NCBI GenBank assembly: GCA_973895155.1
Contig: OZ316892.1
Coordinates: forward strand, 27,590,001 to 27,654,000
Direction of reading: 5' to 3'
DNA: 64,000 nucleotides
Source of the DNA: Marsupella aquatica
Lineage: Eukaryota; Marchantiophyta
Shown here: one piece after another, positions 39,600 to 51,103 of the stretch
How the letters are laid out: every line of letters starts with the position of its first letter
How positions within the stretch are numbered: the stretch's first letter is position 1
Position numbers and translations under genes: made by a program
The notes under the pieces: model-generated
The model's input: the letters and a program-made list of their open reading frames with translations, nothing else
Database searches by the model: none
What the model was told of the DNA's origin: nothing

Positions 39600-39950
39600 G
39601 GTATTTTCCCTCAACGATGTCTTGGCTGACATGACATTGTTTCCCTCAATGACGTCTTTGCTGACATGACATCTTTTCCCTCAATGACGTCTTTGCCGAC
39701 ACGACATCTTTTTTCTCAACGACATCTTGGCCGACATGACAATTTTTTTCTCAACGACATCTTGGCCGACATGACATCTTTTTCTCAATGACTTATTGGC
39801 TGAGATGACATATTTTTTTCTCAACGACCTCTTGGCTGACACAGCATCTTTTTTTCTCAACGACTTCTTTTCTCTCAACGACCTCTTGGCCAACACGACA
39901 TCTTTTTTTCTAAATGACATCTTGGCCGACATGACTTCTTTTGTACAACT
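39600..39950. repeat. 35-37 bp satellite, about ten copies
   Basis: Units share TTTTCTCAACGACATCTTGG followed by CCGACATGACATC, with length changes in the T-run. More decayed copies (ATGACATCTTTGGCAAAATG and similar) extend left to about 39.1 kb. On the minus strand one frame stays open through most of the array, giving a Lys/Arg/Ser-rich repeat (AKRSLRKK, AKMSLRKK). There is no independent sign that it is translated. Confidence 0.9.
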
Positions 39951-41672
39951 CACGGGTATTGAGCTAGTAATAATAATAATAATAATATGCAATATATCAT
40001 ACTCTTTTCTATACACATTACTCTTTCTATGCACATATGTTATGTTGGCCATAAAGCCCATTTTTTAATGTAAATAAAAATCATGACAAAATGCATATAT
40101 GCTTGTCACATACATCATGGTCATGAATTTTCCCGAGTCATGGAGTTATGGTCTAGAGACTTCACTCTAGAAACCTAGGCGCCAACTCTAGCTTGTAGTT
40201 GGCCAAGGAAAATTGTAGTCTAAAAAGTTAATATCACAAATTATTGCAAATTATTACAGACTCTAGTAAGATTACAGCCTCTTGGGGATAGGTTACCCGA
40301 CACGTCGTCCTTCGCTTGCTCTTGCTGACCGTGGTTACGGTGAGGCTTCGAACTGCACAGTAGGTGAACCAAAGGTACACGACATGGTTCACTGCAGTGG
40401 ACTGTAGTTTCATACGGTGTACCTCACATCGTTGGCCGAGCCTACACCGCTCTCCGCTCGTGTGTTTTTCTTTTGCTTACGAGCGCCATTTCGTTCGATT
40501 TTGTGCTCTCCATCGCCATCGCTGGCGACCTCGTGCCTCGAAGAGTTTGCAGCGCTGCATTGGTTCCTCGGGAGCGAGAAATCTTGCCGGAAACCTGGAT
40601 TTGTACCGGTATGAAATCGAATTCTCCTTCCACTGCTGTGTTTTATCATTTTTGCGCCGATTTCTCTTTGCTTCGTTCGCTCGATTGTTTCGATTTTGAT
40701 GTGTTCTCGTTGTTTCTGTGTGGAACAATGTCGCCGAAACTGTTGGAACCGTGTTCAGGCTTTTCGTGAACCGTTTTTAAGTTTTTGGATGAACGGTTTG
40801 TGATTTTTGTCCTTGACTTTCTGTTGTGTCTTGCATTGCGGCTGCGTTGCAGTGTTTTCGGTTCTGTTAGACCTCTGTCGTTGTTTTAGTCTGGCCGGCT
40901 GATTTGTTTTTTGTTATGTAAGAATGTACGTATTGGTACTCAATTGATGTTGGTTGAACTTCTCAATGGTTTTGGTCGTCTGTGATTCTCCTGCTTTGTG
41001 GCGAGAAAATGATACTGATGTAGTAGACTTTTCAGGCTTTTAGGTTTATAGTTTTGTTTGTAGTAGAGGAATATTTGGACATGCGGTGTGTTTTTTTAAT
41101 TCTCGATCTGTCGTTACTGCCGAATATTTCCCGTTTCTAAATTACGTTATAGGTGTCTCTCGTCGTCTGTCTGTTTCTTAGGGTGGCTCCGACTAGTTTG
41201 TAGGCTTATATGTCACAGTTAATTGCATTCTCTTTCTGAGGAGCGTTTGTATCTTTTGGTTAATAAGGCCTTACGTCAAGAGAGATGGGAGCGTAGTCAT
41301 GTTTGCTGTTAGTGTGGTGCTCACACTCCACCGTATCGGTCTGAAAACAGTCAGAAAACTTTGGTGAGCGACTCCAATTCTAACCAAAGAAATCGAGGAC
41401 GATAGATTGATATAGTTCATCTTCTGTACTATCTTGTCTATTCAAGTGAGCACTGCGGAGAGTGCTGACCTATGGCAGTCTGCATTGAATTATTTCTCCC
41501 TGGCATGAGAATTTTCCATTTTGTCGATTGTTGCAGCAATGTACAAGTTCTTTTCCTCTTTGCAGCCGAAAATTGCTATGCTAGAATATGCATTAAAGTG
41601 TATCTCTCGCCTTCTCCTATGTGACGTCATAATGGTCATGTGGCGTCTATGTCAGGTGCCTGTGCTGTCGTT

Positions 41673-44600
41673 ATGGCTACCGAGACCGCAGAGCCACCCC
41701 CTGGTTTCCTCTACGAAACTCTGGCACCTTTGGAGGAGGATTCTTTGCAGGATGAATATATTGCACTCTCACCTTCTTCCTCTGGATATACGCTCCCGGA
41801 GGCACGGCGACAGACAACCAGTCAAACTGTGACTGTGGAAGTGTCCACTTCGACTGTGACGACCACAACTCTTCACGCGAGTTTAACGTCGTCCGCTGTA
41901 GAAAGTATTGGAGGCGGAGTGACAGACATATCCCCGGATAGGGTTGGGGCAACTTCCGCCTCCCCGACAGAGGAATCTCAACTCAGAGATGGGAATGGTT
42001 CGAGTGACCAAGAGATGGTTTCTGAGAGAGTGATTGAGACTATACAGGTTGAGGCTATACAGGTTGAGGCAACTAGCGCTCCTCTGGTGAGTAGCAGAGA
42101 GGAAGATATGGATTTCCTTTCCCTGGATGTGGACGACTTTGGGAACGGGAGTTTGGCACCGGATCGAGTTATGGCAGAGGAGGCGAAGGAGATGTTGGCA
42201 GATATTAAAATCAGTGCTGCACAAGAAGCTCCACCATGGGCTCGGACGAGAAATTCTCGCGGCACCTGGTTCAGGAGTCCCTTCTTGCAGCTTCATCAAG
42301 GTTCTCCCCTTTCTTCAAGGATACCACTTACCTCATTCTGATCTTTGAGTCCAAGGGTCAAGGTGGTGAGTATCCTGGCTCGTGCTCTGGATGTGTAATA
42401 TGTGAGAGTGCTTGTTAGAGCTTTTGCGGTCCGTGCGCAGAGTACAGACGAAGTCTTCTTGTCATGTGGTACGTCCAGCTCTGCTGCTTGTGTATCGTTC
42501 TTATTCTGAGGCCTCCTTTGCTGATACTTTTCTTGAATTCTGAGATTGCAGTGCACATTTGTCTTAGCTAATCTGAGGTACCCATTGCCAAATGCAGAGA
42601 TTGTGGACTTTTGCAACTTTGTCTCTCCCACTGAAGAAGAGAAAGAGTTGCGTAATGCTGCAGTGCAGCGTGTCAGTGATGTCATCACTTCAATTTGGTC
42701 TTCATGCCAGGTATGAATGGTTCATTGACTATTTACATGTAGTGAAGCCTGCAAACTTTTAGCTCCAAGGACCGTACCGGTGAGCCGTTGAGTTGATTCT
42801 GCCCTCATACGAAGTCTGCCTTTGAGCCTGATATTCTTTATGCTCCGTTTTGACCTATGCTTATCTGATGATTACAGGTGAAGGTGTTCGGTTCTTTCGC
42901 AACTGGACTCTTCTTGCCAACTAGTGACTGTGATGTAATTCTCTCCACCTTATCAATTATGTATATCTTCTGTGTCTGGAAAAGGTGCTCTATTCTGTCT
43001 TGGATGGTACGTGCATGCCAAGCTTAGTCTATTATTCCTTGATTACTCGTATGCACCTAATGTGCTTCAAAGTCAACAGCATGATGTTTAGGGAAGGGTC
43101 CTTGTGTGCTGATTAATGCTTGTAACTTACTCAGGTGGTGATTTTAGGGTCCGGCTGCCTTGTACCACAGGACGGCCTAAAAGCTATTGCGAAGGCTCTG
43201 ACTCGAAAACATTTGGTGAAGAATCTTCAGGTCAGATAGAAAGTCTTTTGTTTACCAACACTTACAGTAGTTGTCTTAAAGTGGACGGGTTTCACTAATT
43301 ATGAAATTATTAATTTTGTTTTAGTAACGTGCTTCTCTTCCAAATTTAAGTGGCTGGCAGGGCCGTCCAGGTATGTTTAGGCGGCTCTAAATTTTCGGGA
43401 AGGCGTTTATTTCCGTCCACCAACAGTTTATTGTGACCTGTCGCTCAGGTCATTGGAAAAGCGAGGGTACCAATTGTAAAGTTTGTTGAAACCGAGAGCA
43501 GCATCGCATTTGACATCAGGTACGTTTGTGGCTTGGATAACTTCAAGGGTTAGTTTGATTGAATGTTGGATTGAATGTGTCTGCCAAGTTCCCACCACAA
43601 TTGCTTCTACCCTCGGATTCCGTTCTTGGTCATGTTGGGTTGTTACAATCGACAGTTAGTTCTGGGATTTCATATACAACATCAGATGATGTGCTAACGG
43701 TGGCGTGTTTGGTCCTTGATCACAGCTTTGATGTGGCAAACGGACCTGATGCTGCAGCATTCATTAAGGTAAGCCCCAAACGTTTGTTTTTGTTCGCTTT
43801 AGCCCAAACAGTCTCGAGTGAAGCCGTCTTATGTCTGGATCCTGCAAAGTTGGTCCATAATATTGGACTGCCATGTGACATTACTTTTGCATGACTCATT
43901 GCAGGATGCAATGGCTGCTCTCCCACCTCTGAAACCTCTGTGTTTGGTGCTCAAAATCTTCTTGCAACAGCGTGAACTCAACGAGGTACTTACTATTTTG
44001 CTCGTAGAACGTCTCTGGTAAACAAATGGAGCGCCTCTTCAGTATCTGTATCCCTGATTGCGCTAGAGAAATCTATCGCTATGATTATGGTCGTAGATCC
44101 TCTCCCCAGACATGAATCAATGAACTTACATTCTGACCTAGAAAAGGCCTGTGGTTGGTATTGGCAGGTATACACTGGTGGAATTGGATCCTACGCTTTG
44201 CTAGTTATGCTCCTGACCCATCTTCAGGTATGTTTTCTTGGTTTCTCAAAATTCTATTGCTTGTTTTTCCTTAGTCATAAGATCTGGGCCTGTTCGTCAT
44301 TCCTGCATTTTGCCTCGGTTGTCCAGATTGGTATGTTGCTTAAATCATCGTTAGTTATTGGAAGTAGAAGTTTGTCTGATGTGAACCTTATTATTGGTTG
44401 TAGATGCATCCAAGTCGGAGGGATGTTAACAACAGGGGTGAACCAAGTCCACTTGAAAGCAATTTAGGAATACTTTTGGTAAGGAATATCCAATGCCTCA
44501 AAAATAACGGGTGCATTTTGGTAGGGTTGACGACTGTCCTGTGCTAATACTTGAACCTGGAGTTATGTTACATATTAATTATCATTTGGGCACTCAGTTT

Positions 44601-46975
44601 TAAGTCGGCAAAATTGAATTTCAACCAACCCAAATCAATGCTTCCAAGAATTACTAAGAAAATGTCAGCTAAGGTAGATAGCGAACTACTTGGGTGGATA
44701 TTCAGTTTGTAGTTGTAGATTGTTTTGTGACCTGTAAATTTGAGATAGGTACTACGTTTAATCTGCGGAAGTTGAAAGGGTCCTATTGGCGAGCAATCAT
44801 TATTACAAGGAGCCATGCTTAATTTAAATTCCATTGCCTTTGGGGGGCAACTTCTGAAGCAGTGAATGAACCCGAAAGTCTGATTGTCTAGCATGGGTCC
44901 AACTGGATGAATGTTGTCTTCCAGGTGGACTTCTTTGATTTTTATGGCCGTGCTCTCAATGTGAGAGAGGTTGGCATATCCTGCAGAAGTGGAGGAAGGT
45001 TTTACGCTAAGGCTTCACGAGGGTATGCTCTTGCTCTTGACTGCTGCAGGCAAACTCTTTTGTCACCAACGTAGATTTTAAAATGTGTAGGATGTATATC
45101 GTGTAGACCACCATTATAATTCAATAGTCTCTCCTTCACTCTTAAGTGCTTTGACCAGTAATACTACCGCTGAGCGTTACTAGGATCCAGCTAAAGTATT
45201 AGACAACTTTCGTCGTTACATTGGGTATTTTGATTTCTTTGAGGAGAAGAATGCCCTGAGGAAGCCGGGTTTAGTGTTGGGGAGATCTGCAATATAGGCC
45301 CATGGTCTGAAGTTGTATGTCATTTTGGAGATCACCTGCAATTAATACGGACAAGGAACGTTTAGATGATGACTGTCTGAAACTGAATGAAGCAACATGG
45401 TCAATTTTACAGATTTGTGGATCCCGGCCGGCCCTATCTTCTGTCAGTGGAAGATCCTCAGGTATGTGTGAAGATAGTACTCTACCGATGTGGTTCAAAG
45501 GTGAATTCTCAGTGATTACAGGGTATCGAGCACACGTTTGCTGTTTCTGCAAAACTCAGATCTGTTCTGCCTTCGCATGAAAAGGTCTTCCTGATAAGTT
45601 GGATATGCGTGGAAGATGTCTGGTTGTTGAAATGTTACTATTCTACATCTGTTTAGGAGTTGTTGAACTTTTGTGGTTTGTGTATTGAAATGTTATGGCA
45701 GTCACCAGACAATGATATCGGCAAAAATTCATACAATGTCACAAAGGTGAGGTCAAGGGCTCTTCTTTAAGTGCTGCTTCTTGAATTACGCTGAAATCTT
45801 ACATTGTTTGAAGAGAAGTGGGGTTTTGTGTTGGACTGAGCATGCCCAAGTGGGTTTGAAATCATAATAACACTGCCTGTCAGAGTTTCTTGTGTATTGA
45901 GACCGTGACGGGTTGATATATGGTTAAGACATGTTCTCCTAATGAGCTAAGCTCGGCTGTTTTCTGTCGTTAGTAACCATGTTTTGTGGTCCGTTGATAG
46001 GTCCGCTCGGCATTTGTACTTGGCCATCGTCTGTTGACAAAGCTGGAAGTTGAGGGTGTGTCAGCAAATGTGGGGTTACTGGGTCGTATTGTTCGCATGG
46101 ACAAGATATTGATGAAACGGAAATCGATAATTCCTGAAGTACCCGCAAGATTGGACTCGAGAATGAAGCTGTCTGATGCTAGCCCCTCCGGCAGCAGTCC
46201 AGCTACGTTTCGCAATGACCCCGGGACCTTTGGAACAGCACGAATGGGTGGAAGTCGGTGGTGGGACCATGAGGATGATGATTTCCCAAGGGGTGGAGGT
46301 CCAGAACCAGAATCTACATCCTCCCTTAAAAGGAAGCATGCCAAGGAGAGGGAAGATAGAGATAAAAGGGATGGAGATCCTCACAATTCTCATTCTCATC
46401 ACAAGCGCAAAAGGGATGAAAATGAGCACGAGGGTGAATCACTATCTGGAAAGTCTAGAAGGTCGATGCGTGGAAAAGATTCTGTGGACCTTAACTCACC
46501 CCATTCTCCCTTGAATGTATCTCGTTATCATGAGCAACTTGAAGCGGAACAATCTGGCTCTAGTGACATCAGAATAGGTAACGGAAAGGTGTCTAGACGA
46601 AAGAAATCAGGAATGAAAGGTGTGAATGGTCATGCGGACGGAAAGAGAACTCCGGATGGCAAGAAGAATAGATGGGCAAGACAAAATCGCCACCAGAAGG
46701 ATGATTCTCACGAGGAAGGAGAAATCGTGTTGAAAGAGGATCCTGCTACATTTGCCATGGAGAATGATTCACAGAAAGAAGAGGTTGAATTTGGAGCCGG
46801 AAACGGTCACAATAACCACAAGCGATGGTTCAATGAAGGACGGTCACCAAAACCTGTGCTTTCAAGAACGGAACGTAGACCGTGGTCTCCGGAAGGAGAG
46901 AATGTGGGTGCTGGCAGATCTGCAAAGAAGGTTGTCACTACAAAACCTGCTCACAAAAAGATACGGTACCTATAA
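41673..46975 (+). CDS. TRF4/5-type non-canonical poly(A) polymerase (PAPD5/7 family)
   Basis: A nucleotidyltransferase of 796 residues that in this family adds short A tails to nuclear RNAs for exosome decay. Thirteen exons hold the frame: 41673-42300, 42598-42710, 42878-42934, 43135-43230, 43449-43519, 43726-43768, 43905-43985, 44168-44227, 44404-44478, 44925-45022, 45413-45461, 45702-45746, 46001-46975. Residues 1-200 are acidic and low-complexity after FLYETLAPLEED. The domain starts at LQLHQEIVDFCNFVSPT. The catalytic motif FGSFATGLFLPTSDCD gives Asp264 and Asp266; the third carboxylate is Asp320 in IAFDISFD. The poly(A) polymerase-associated domain has YTGGIGSYALLVMLL and ESNLGILLVDFFDFYG, and the nucleotide-recognition loop is DNDIGKNSYN. 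The last exon encodes a long basic, disordered tail (RKKS, KKNRWARQNR) ending KKIRYL. ATG 41649 is also in frame. I prefer 41673 because CTATGTCAG at 41646-41654 looks like the acceptor of a 5'-UTR intron whose donor may be GTATGA at 40609. It is most likely nuclear or nucleolar. Confidence 0.93.
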
Positions 46976-48270
46976 TCCAAGTAGAACTTGCAAAATTTTG
47001 CACACTTCCACGAGCATCCTCATCGAGCTCCAATGAGTACAGAAGGAGAGATGAAGTGCCGGTCTGTCACACACTACCGTGGCCACCCATTTTCTGAACT
47101 TTCTTAAATGAGTCATTTGGTGCCAGCCGTCCTACTCATTACTGCTCTTATCAGGGCTCCGCTGCAGGGAAACTTTTATGTCTATGGCAACCTAGATCCA
47201 CCTGGCAGAAATAGTTCAAACTCTTTTTCTCTGTGGAGACCTGGATTTTGAAATCACGGACCTGTTGGCCATTCAGCTCTCGCCAAGACGTTCAAGGCTT
47301 GGAGCTCATACTAGCGAGCGAATACAGAGGTCAGTATACTGCGGCCTAATCCCCTAATCTAGCTTCCTGTACTCAGTCGCACGATGCCACCTTTTGGACC
47401 TGTGTATTGGAGTTGCGTTTCATGTTTATCCACGAGAAGGATGTTCTATGCAATGTCTCCATCGAAAACTGTTATTTTTGTTTAACAAGAGCAATTATGT
47501 CACAGGGATTTCAGGAATGGCCAGTGAACTCCATCGGTGGTTAGCCTTAAACATGCTTCCACTCACCTGACAGCGGCACACCATGAAGAATGATTGATGC
47601 AATGAATCGTGCTGTCATTGCTGTTATCCTGCCAAGTTTTGATGTGGCAAGCATGTGGGCCCGATTTGTCTAAACGAGGATTATTAGCAATGTCGTTGAG
47701 CTCGTAATCAGGTTAGACATAGAACCCCCCAAGGCAGGTCAGATTGACAGGGAGCTGATTGGCAAGGAAGTATGAGTTCTGGTTCATTCATATGAATACT
47801 TCTAGGGATGATATCCTAGAACCCAATGCAACTGACAAGTCTCCTAATTACTCCTCCAACTTTGGTCTCCCTAAGGTTGGGATGGGTAAATAGGATACTC
47901 GTCAGTTTTCCGAATCCAGTGAATGCCAACACTGATGGCTTCTAGACATGTTGGTACAGTTCAACTAAAGCAAGTTACCCCAGGGTGTTGTATATAAAGA
48001 TGCGATTTCATTTGTATTTATTCCTATGCGAGTAATTGTAACTCTTTGTTGATGTCATCGGAAATCTGAAGGATATCTGTTGGAATGGGTTATGGAAGAT
48101 CAACTTTTCTGTCATCTAAAATGGATTTGGTTCAGACGAACCAGATTTGTGTATCGCCACTATCCAGATTCCATGAATGCCTATAAAAAGTACTATCATA
48201 TAATCCGAGTAGCACTTTTACGCCACATCTGTGAATCAGCACTGTCCGGAGCGCAAGTGCAAAAGTGAGG

Positions 48271-48296
48271 GAGTGAGTGAGTGAGTGAGTGAGTGA
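48271..48296. repeat. GAGT microsatellite
   Basis: Six to seven consecutive GAGT units. Confidence 0.95.
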
Positions 48297-48767
48297 TGGG
48301 AATCAGACTAAAAGCTGACAGTGTTTTTTCAACGGGGCCATGATAAAACTCCTCTGTAAAGTTTCGGTGTCAGCTGCTGTGAAACTCACAGATCAACTCA
48401 GATCAGATCGATAGTCCCACATTTAAATAAAAACCAACCACAAAACAGTCACTTCAACATAATATGTATGCCATTATTCTGGGCTGAAAAAGTGCACATC
48501 AGAAAGGAAAGTTTGAATGATTTCAGAGTTCAACTGTTTGGTGGTCTAGCTCAGGTCTCATATGTCAGAATAATTTCTGTGCCATCAAATTAAACAAAAA
48601 AAGTTATGCTATGCATTTCAGTGCCATATAAAAGATCAAATTCAACTCTATGTAACCCTGCCAGGGGATTGGGACTTGGGACCAGCAGTCTCAAGTTCAA
48701 CTTCTTTAGATAGAGAAGGCTGGAAAGTCAGTGGGTGTTGGGGGTGGGCTTAGTGCCACAATGTAGT

Positions 48768-48955
48768 GGAGATGAAAATGTTAGTGCCTTGAAATAAATA
48801 AATTAAATTATAAGTATGAAGTCTTGTCTAAAGGGGTTGTGAGACCAAAAAAACACGTAACCTACTGCAGATGAAAATTTTAGTGCTATAAAATAAATAA
48901 GTTCAATTGTATGTACCAAGTCTTGTTTAAAGGGGTTGTCTGCCAAAAAACAAGA
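48768..48955. repeat. two-copy diverged tandem repeat, about 105 bp
   Basis: Copies near 48768 and 48869 share GATGAAAAT, TTAGTGC, AAATAAATAA, AGTCTTGT and TAAAGGGGTTGT in the same order. Confidence 0.7.
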
Positions 48956-49223
48956 GCTTCAACTCCAGTTTTGAAGGGCTATAATTGCCCATAATGGTCC
49001 AGTATCTCCTGACTCCCACCCTAAATTGCACAACCCTCCCCTAAATTTGTTCCCCCTACCCAATCAGTACAATTTACTCTTCTAAAAAACGCCTTGCACT
49101 TATCAATAAGGTAAAATTCCATGAGATTTTGCACTTACTGATAAGTGAGTGTTCATGTACACTTCTCGTGGTTCTCCACTTATAAAGTTGTCCTCTAGCA
49201 AACAAAAATCAGGCATGTATGCA

Positions 49224-49338
49224 CTTACCAGAGGTGCAAAAAAAGTGGCAAACTCCATGTGAAAAAAACAGGAAATTTGCACTTACTAGAGGTGCAAAAC
49301 AAAGTGCAAACTCTATGTGAAAAAAAAACAGGGAATAA
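49224..49338. repeat. two-copy tandem repeat, about 57 bp
   Basis: Copies share CTTACCAGAGGTGCAAAA or CTTACTAGAGGTGCAAAA, then GCAAACTC, ATGTGAAAAAAA and ACAGG. They lie about 140 bases left of the 155-bp duplication that precedes the gene at 49785. Confidence 0.8.
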
Positions 49339-49476
49339 CGAGACTCCTTGCAGTTATCCAAATTATGCAGTGTGCACTTAGACAGAGGCGACTGTACTTC
49401 CTTCTTCACGAGCTCTCTCTGTTTCTCTGTGGGTCTCGTTTCTTCATGTGGATTCTACAGATCGCTTGATCGATTT

Positions 49477-49784
49477 CATCGCCTCTCGATCAATCTCGAA
49501 ACCCAACTCTACTTTACAATCATCCAATCTCGGTTCATTTTGAGGTGTGCAGAGTGTTCGACACGGGAGTGATTTGAAGCTCGACTACACACAGAGAAGC
49601 CAGAGAAACGGAGGAACGAGTGTATAGATATCATCGACTCTCGATCAATCTCGAAACCCAACTCTACTTACAATCACCCAGTCTCGGTTCATTTTGAGGT
49701 GTGCAGAGTGCTCGACACGGGAGTGATTTGAAGCTCGACAACAAACAGAGAAGCCAGAGGAACGGAGAAACGAGTGTATAGATA
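49477..49784. repeat. 155-bp tandem duplication abutting a start codon
   Basis: Copy 1 starts at 49477 (CATCGCCTCTCGATC) and copy 2 at 49632 (CATCGACTCTCGATC). They are about 93-95 percent alike by eye. Copy 2 ends exactly where the coding sequence begins: its final GAGTGTATAGATA runs straight into ATGGG, whereas in copy 1 the same block runs into TCATCG. The duplicated unit is therefore probably the 5' leader or core promoter of the gene at 49785. Confidence 0.85.
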
Positions 49785-51103
49785 ATGGGAGGTTCGAGGC
49801 CAGAGGAGCAGCAGCCCGCTATGAATGAACAACTCTTCCAGTACCTAAATTCTCTGCTGCAGCAGGTGTGTTTTGTTTTATGGCTGCAATTATTACTTCG
49901 CCCAGATCTGTGATATCAGTTTTCCTTTGTGAGGCTGTACCTCGCTCGGTCGCTCCCTCTCTCCCTCCCTCCCCCGGGTGAAGGTTTTAGCTGGGCGTTT
50001 AGGTTTTAGGCTGAAGGCTTTTCAGGTCTTCAGAAGTATAATAATTTCCCCTTCCAGGCCTGGAGCTCATGATGAAGTCCTCCTGTTTGCCGATGACGCT
50101 CGTGTTAAGAAGTGGAAGGACTATAGTGAAGCTTCCGTTCAACTTACTTTGCGTGCGAATTACAATTCCTAAAGAATTATACAAGTATATTATTTCATGA
50201 CGATGACAGACATTTGCAGGAGGGACGAAATTGTAAGATTGAATGGAAAGCATAACTAGTTGGAATTTAGGGTCGCTGTCTAGGCTGAGAAATTGATAAA
50301 AGGGAATAACTAGGAAACAGAGGGTGAAACTTTGAACTTGAAGCAGAAGTTGTCCCAATTGACAGAGGTTGGAAATGCAGGCAGAGGCTGCAAGTGGGAC
50401 TCCAGAATTGGAGCTGCGCTCAAAAATCGAGGCATTACGAACTGAGACTCAAAGAGTGCCCTCTCCATCCACAGGCAGCATGAGCGAGGTGTGTTCATAA
50501 ATTTTTGGCCCTCCCACAAACCCCGTTGTTTCTCTCCTCTTGAAGTGATGTCTTGACCGAAGTCATACCTCTATTTTTCCTGGGCTTCAGGATTTGGATT
50601 CAGCCAAACAAACTCTGTTGACGTTAGACTGAACAGCCACGTTGTCGATCTTGGTATTATATGCTCATGTACAATATCCTTACCAGCACTAGCTAGTAAG
50701 TCCTGTATGGTGCTTCATTTTGAAAGGGACACCTGATACAATGCGACTGACTTCTTGTGAAATTTGCGTTTACACTCTGCAATTCGTTTTCCTCCTGGAT
50801 CCTACTCTCAAAATAAACGTATAAAAAGTTTCCAAAAGTGTTGATTGACGAGGAGGACATGATATGCAGGAGAACGTTGCCAGCAAACTGGATCAACTGT
50901 CAGCAAAGATGGAGTCAGTGAACAAACTGCTGACTGAGGTTGAGAACGACCCTGAGACTAAAATTTTCTTAGAAAGCAGTTCCAAATTGTGGATGCCCGT
51001 AATTACAGCTACCGCGGACGAGCGTAGGGCAGCATCGTCTTCCCAACCTTCTACTACTCCCCCCACGAACATGGATGGAACCAATGCCAGTGACAGCCAA
51101 TGA
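49785..51103 (+). CDS. small coiled-coil protein, unrecognised family
   Basis: A three-exon gene: 49785-49865, 50366-50488 and 50870-51103, all in phase 0, giving 145 residues. The second exon could instead start at 50381; both acceptors keep the frame, and 50366 has the better pyrimidine tract. The product is hydrophilic. It begins MGGSRPEEQQPAMNEQLFQY. It then has heptad-like helices (LELRSKIEALRTETQR, ASKLDQLSAKMESVNKLL) that predict a coiled coil, then KLWMPVITATADERR, which looks like a conserved signature, and a disordered Ser/Thr/Pro tail ending ASDSQ. There is no signal peptide or membrane segment. I do not recognise the family with confidence and assign no function. The clean splicing and a compositionally biased but uninterrupted frame argue that it is real. 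Confidence 0.75.

Larger units (their letters stand above)
36418..41672. other. 5-kb spacer between divergent genes
   Basis: The DNA between the divergent zinc-finger and poly(A) polymerase genes holds no other supportable gene. From left to right: a likely minus-strand promoter; short direct repeats (CCCAATATTGAGACCCGCAA at 36621 and 36682; CTAACCACAGTTCAC twice near 36.8 kb); dispersed repeats at 37.1 and 37.9 kb; a TTTAGGGTTTAGGG stretch near 38.08 kb; a G-run near 38.95 kb; a 35-bp satellite (39.6-39.95 kb); and a TAA microsatellite at 39.97 kb. From about 40.3 kb the base composition becomes GC-richer, suggesting the promoter and 5' leader of the polymerase gene. Confidence 0.6.
46976..49476. 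other. intergenic spacer after poly(A) polymerase gene
   Basis: The first few hundred bases should be the polymerase 3' UTR. No gene is visible beyond it. A GAGT microsatellite (48.27 kb) and two duplicated AT-rich blocks (48.77-48.96 and 49.22-49.34 kb) occupy the right half, leading into the duplicated promoter of the next gene. Confidence 0.6.

Noticed and set aside
39681-40061. 126-codon minus-strand basic open frame
   Set aside because: It is mostly a translation of a 35-bp satellite. I keep it as an observation but not as a gene.
41677-42299. minus-strand open frames opposite polymerase exon 1
   Set aside because: They mirror the acidic low-complexity exon and show no motif.
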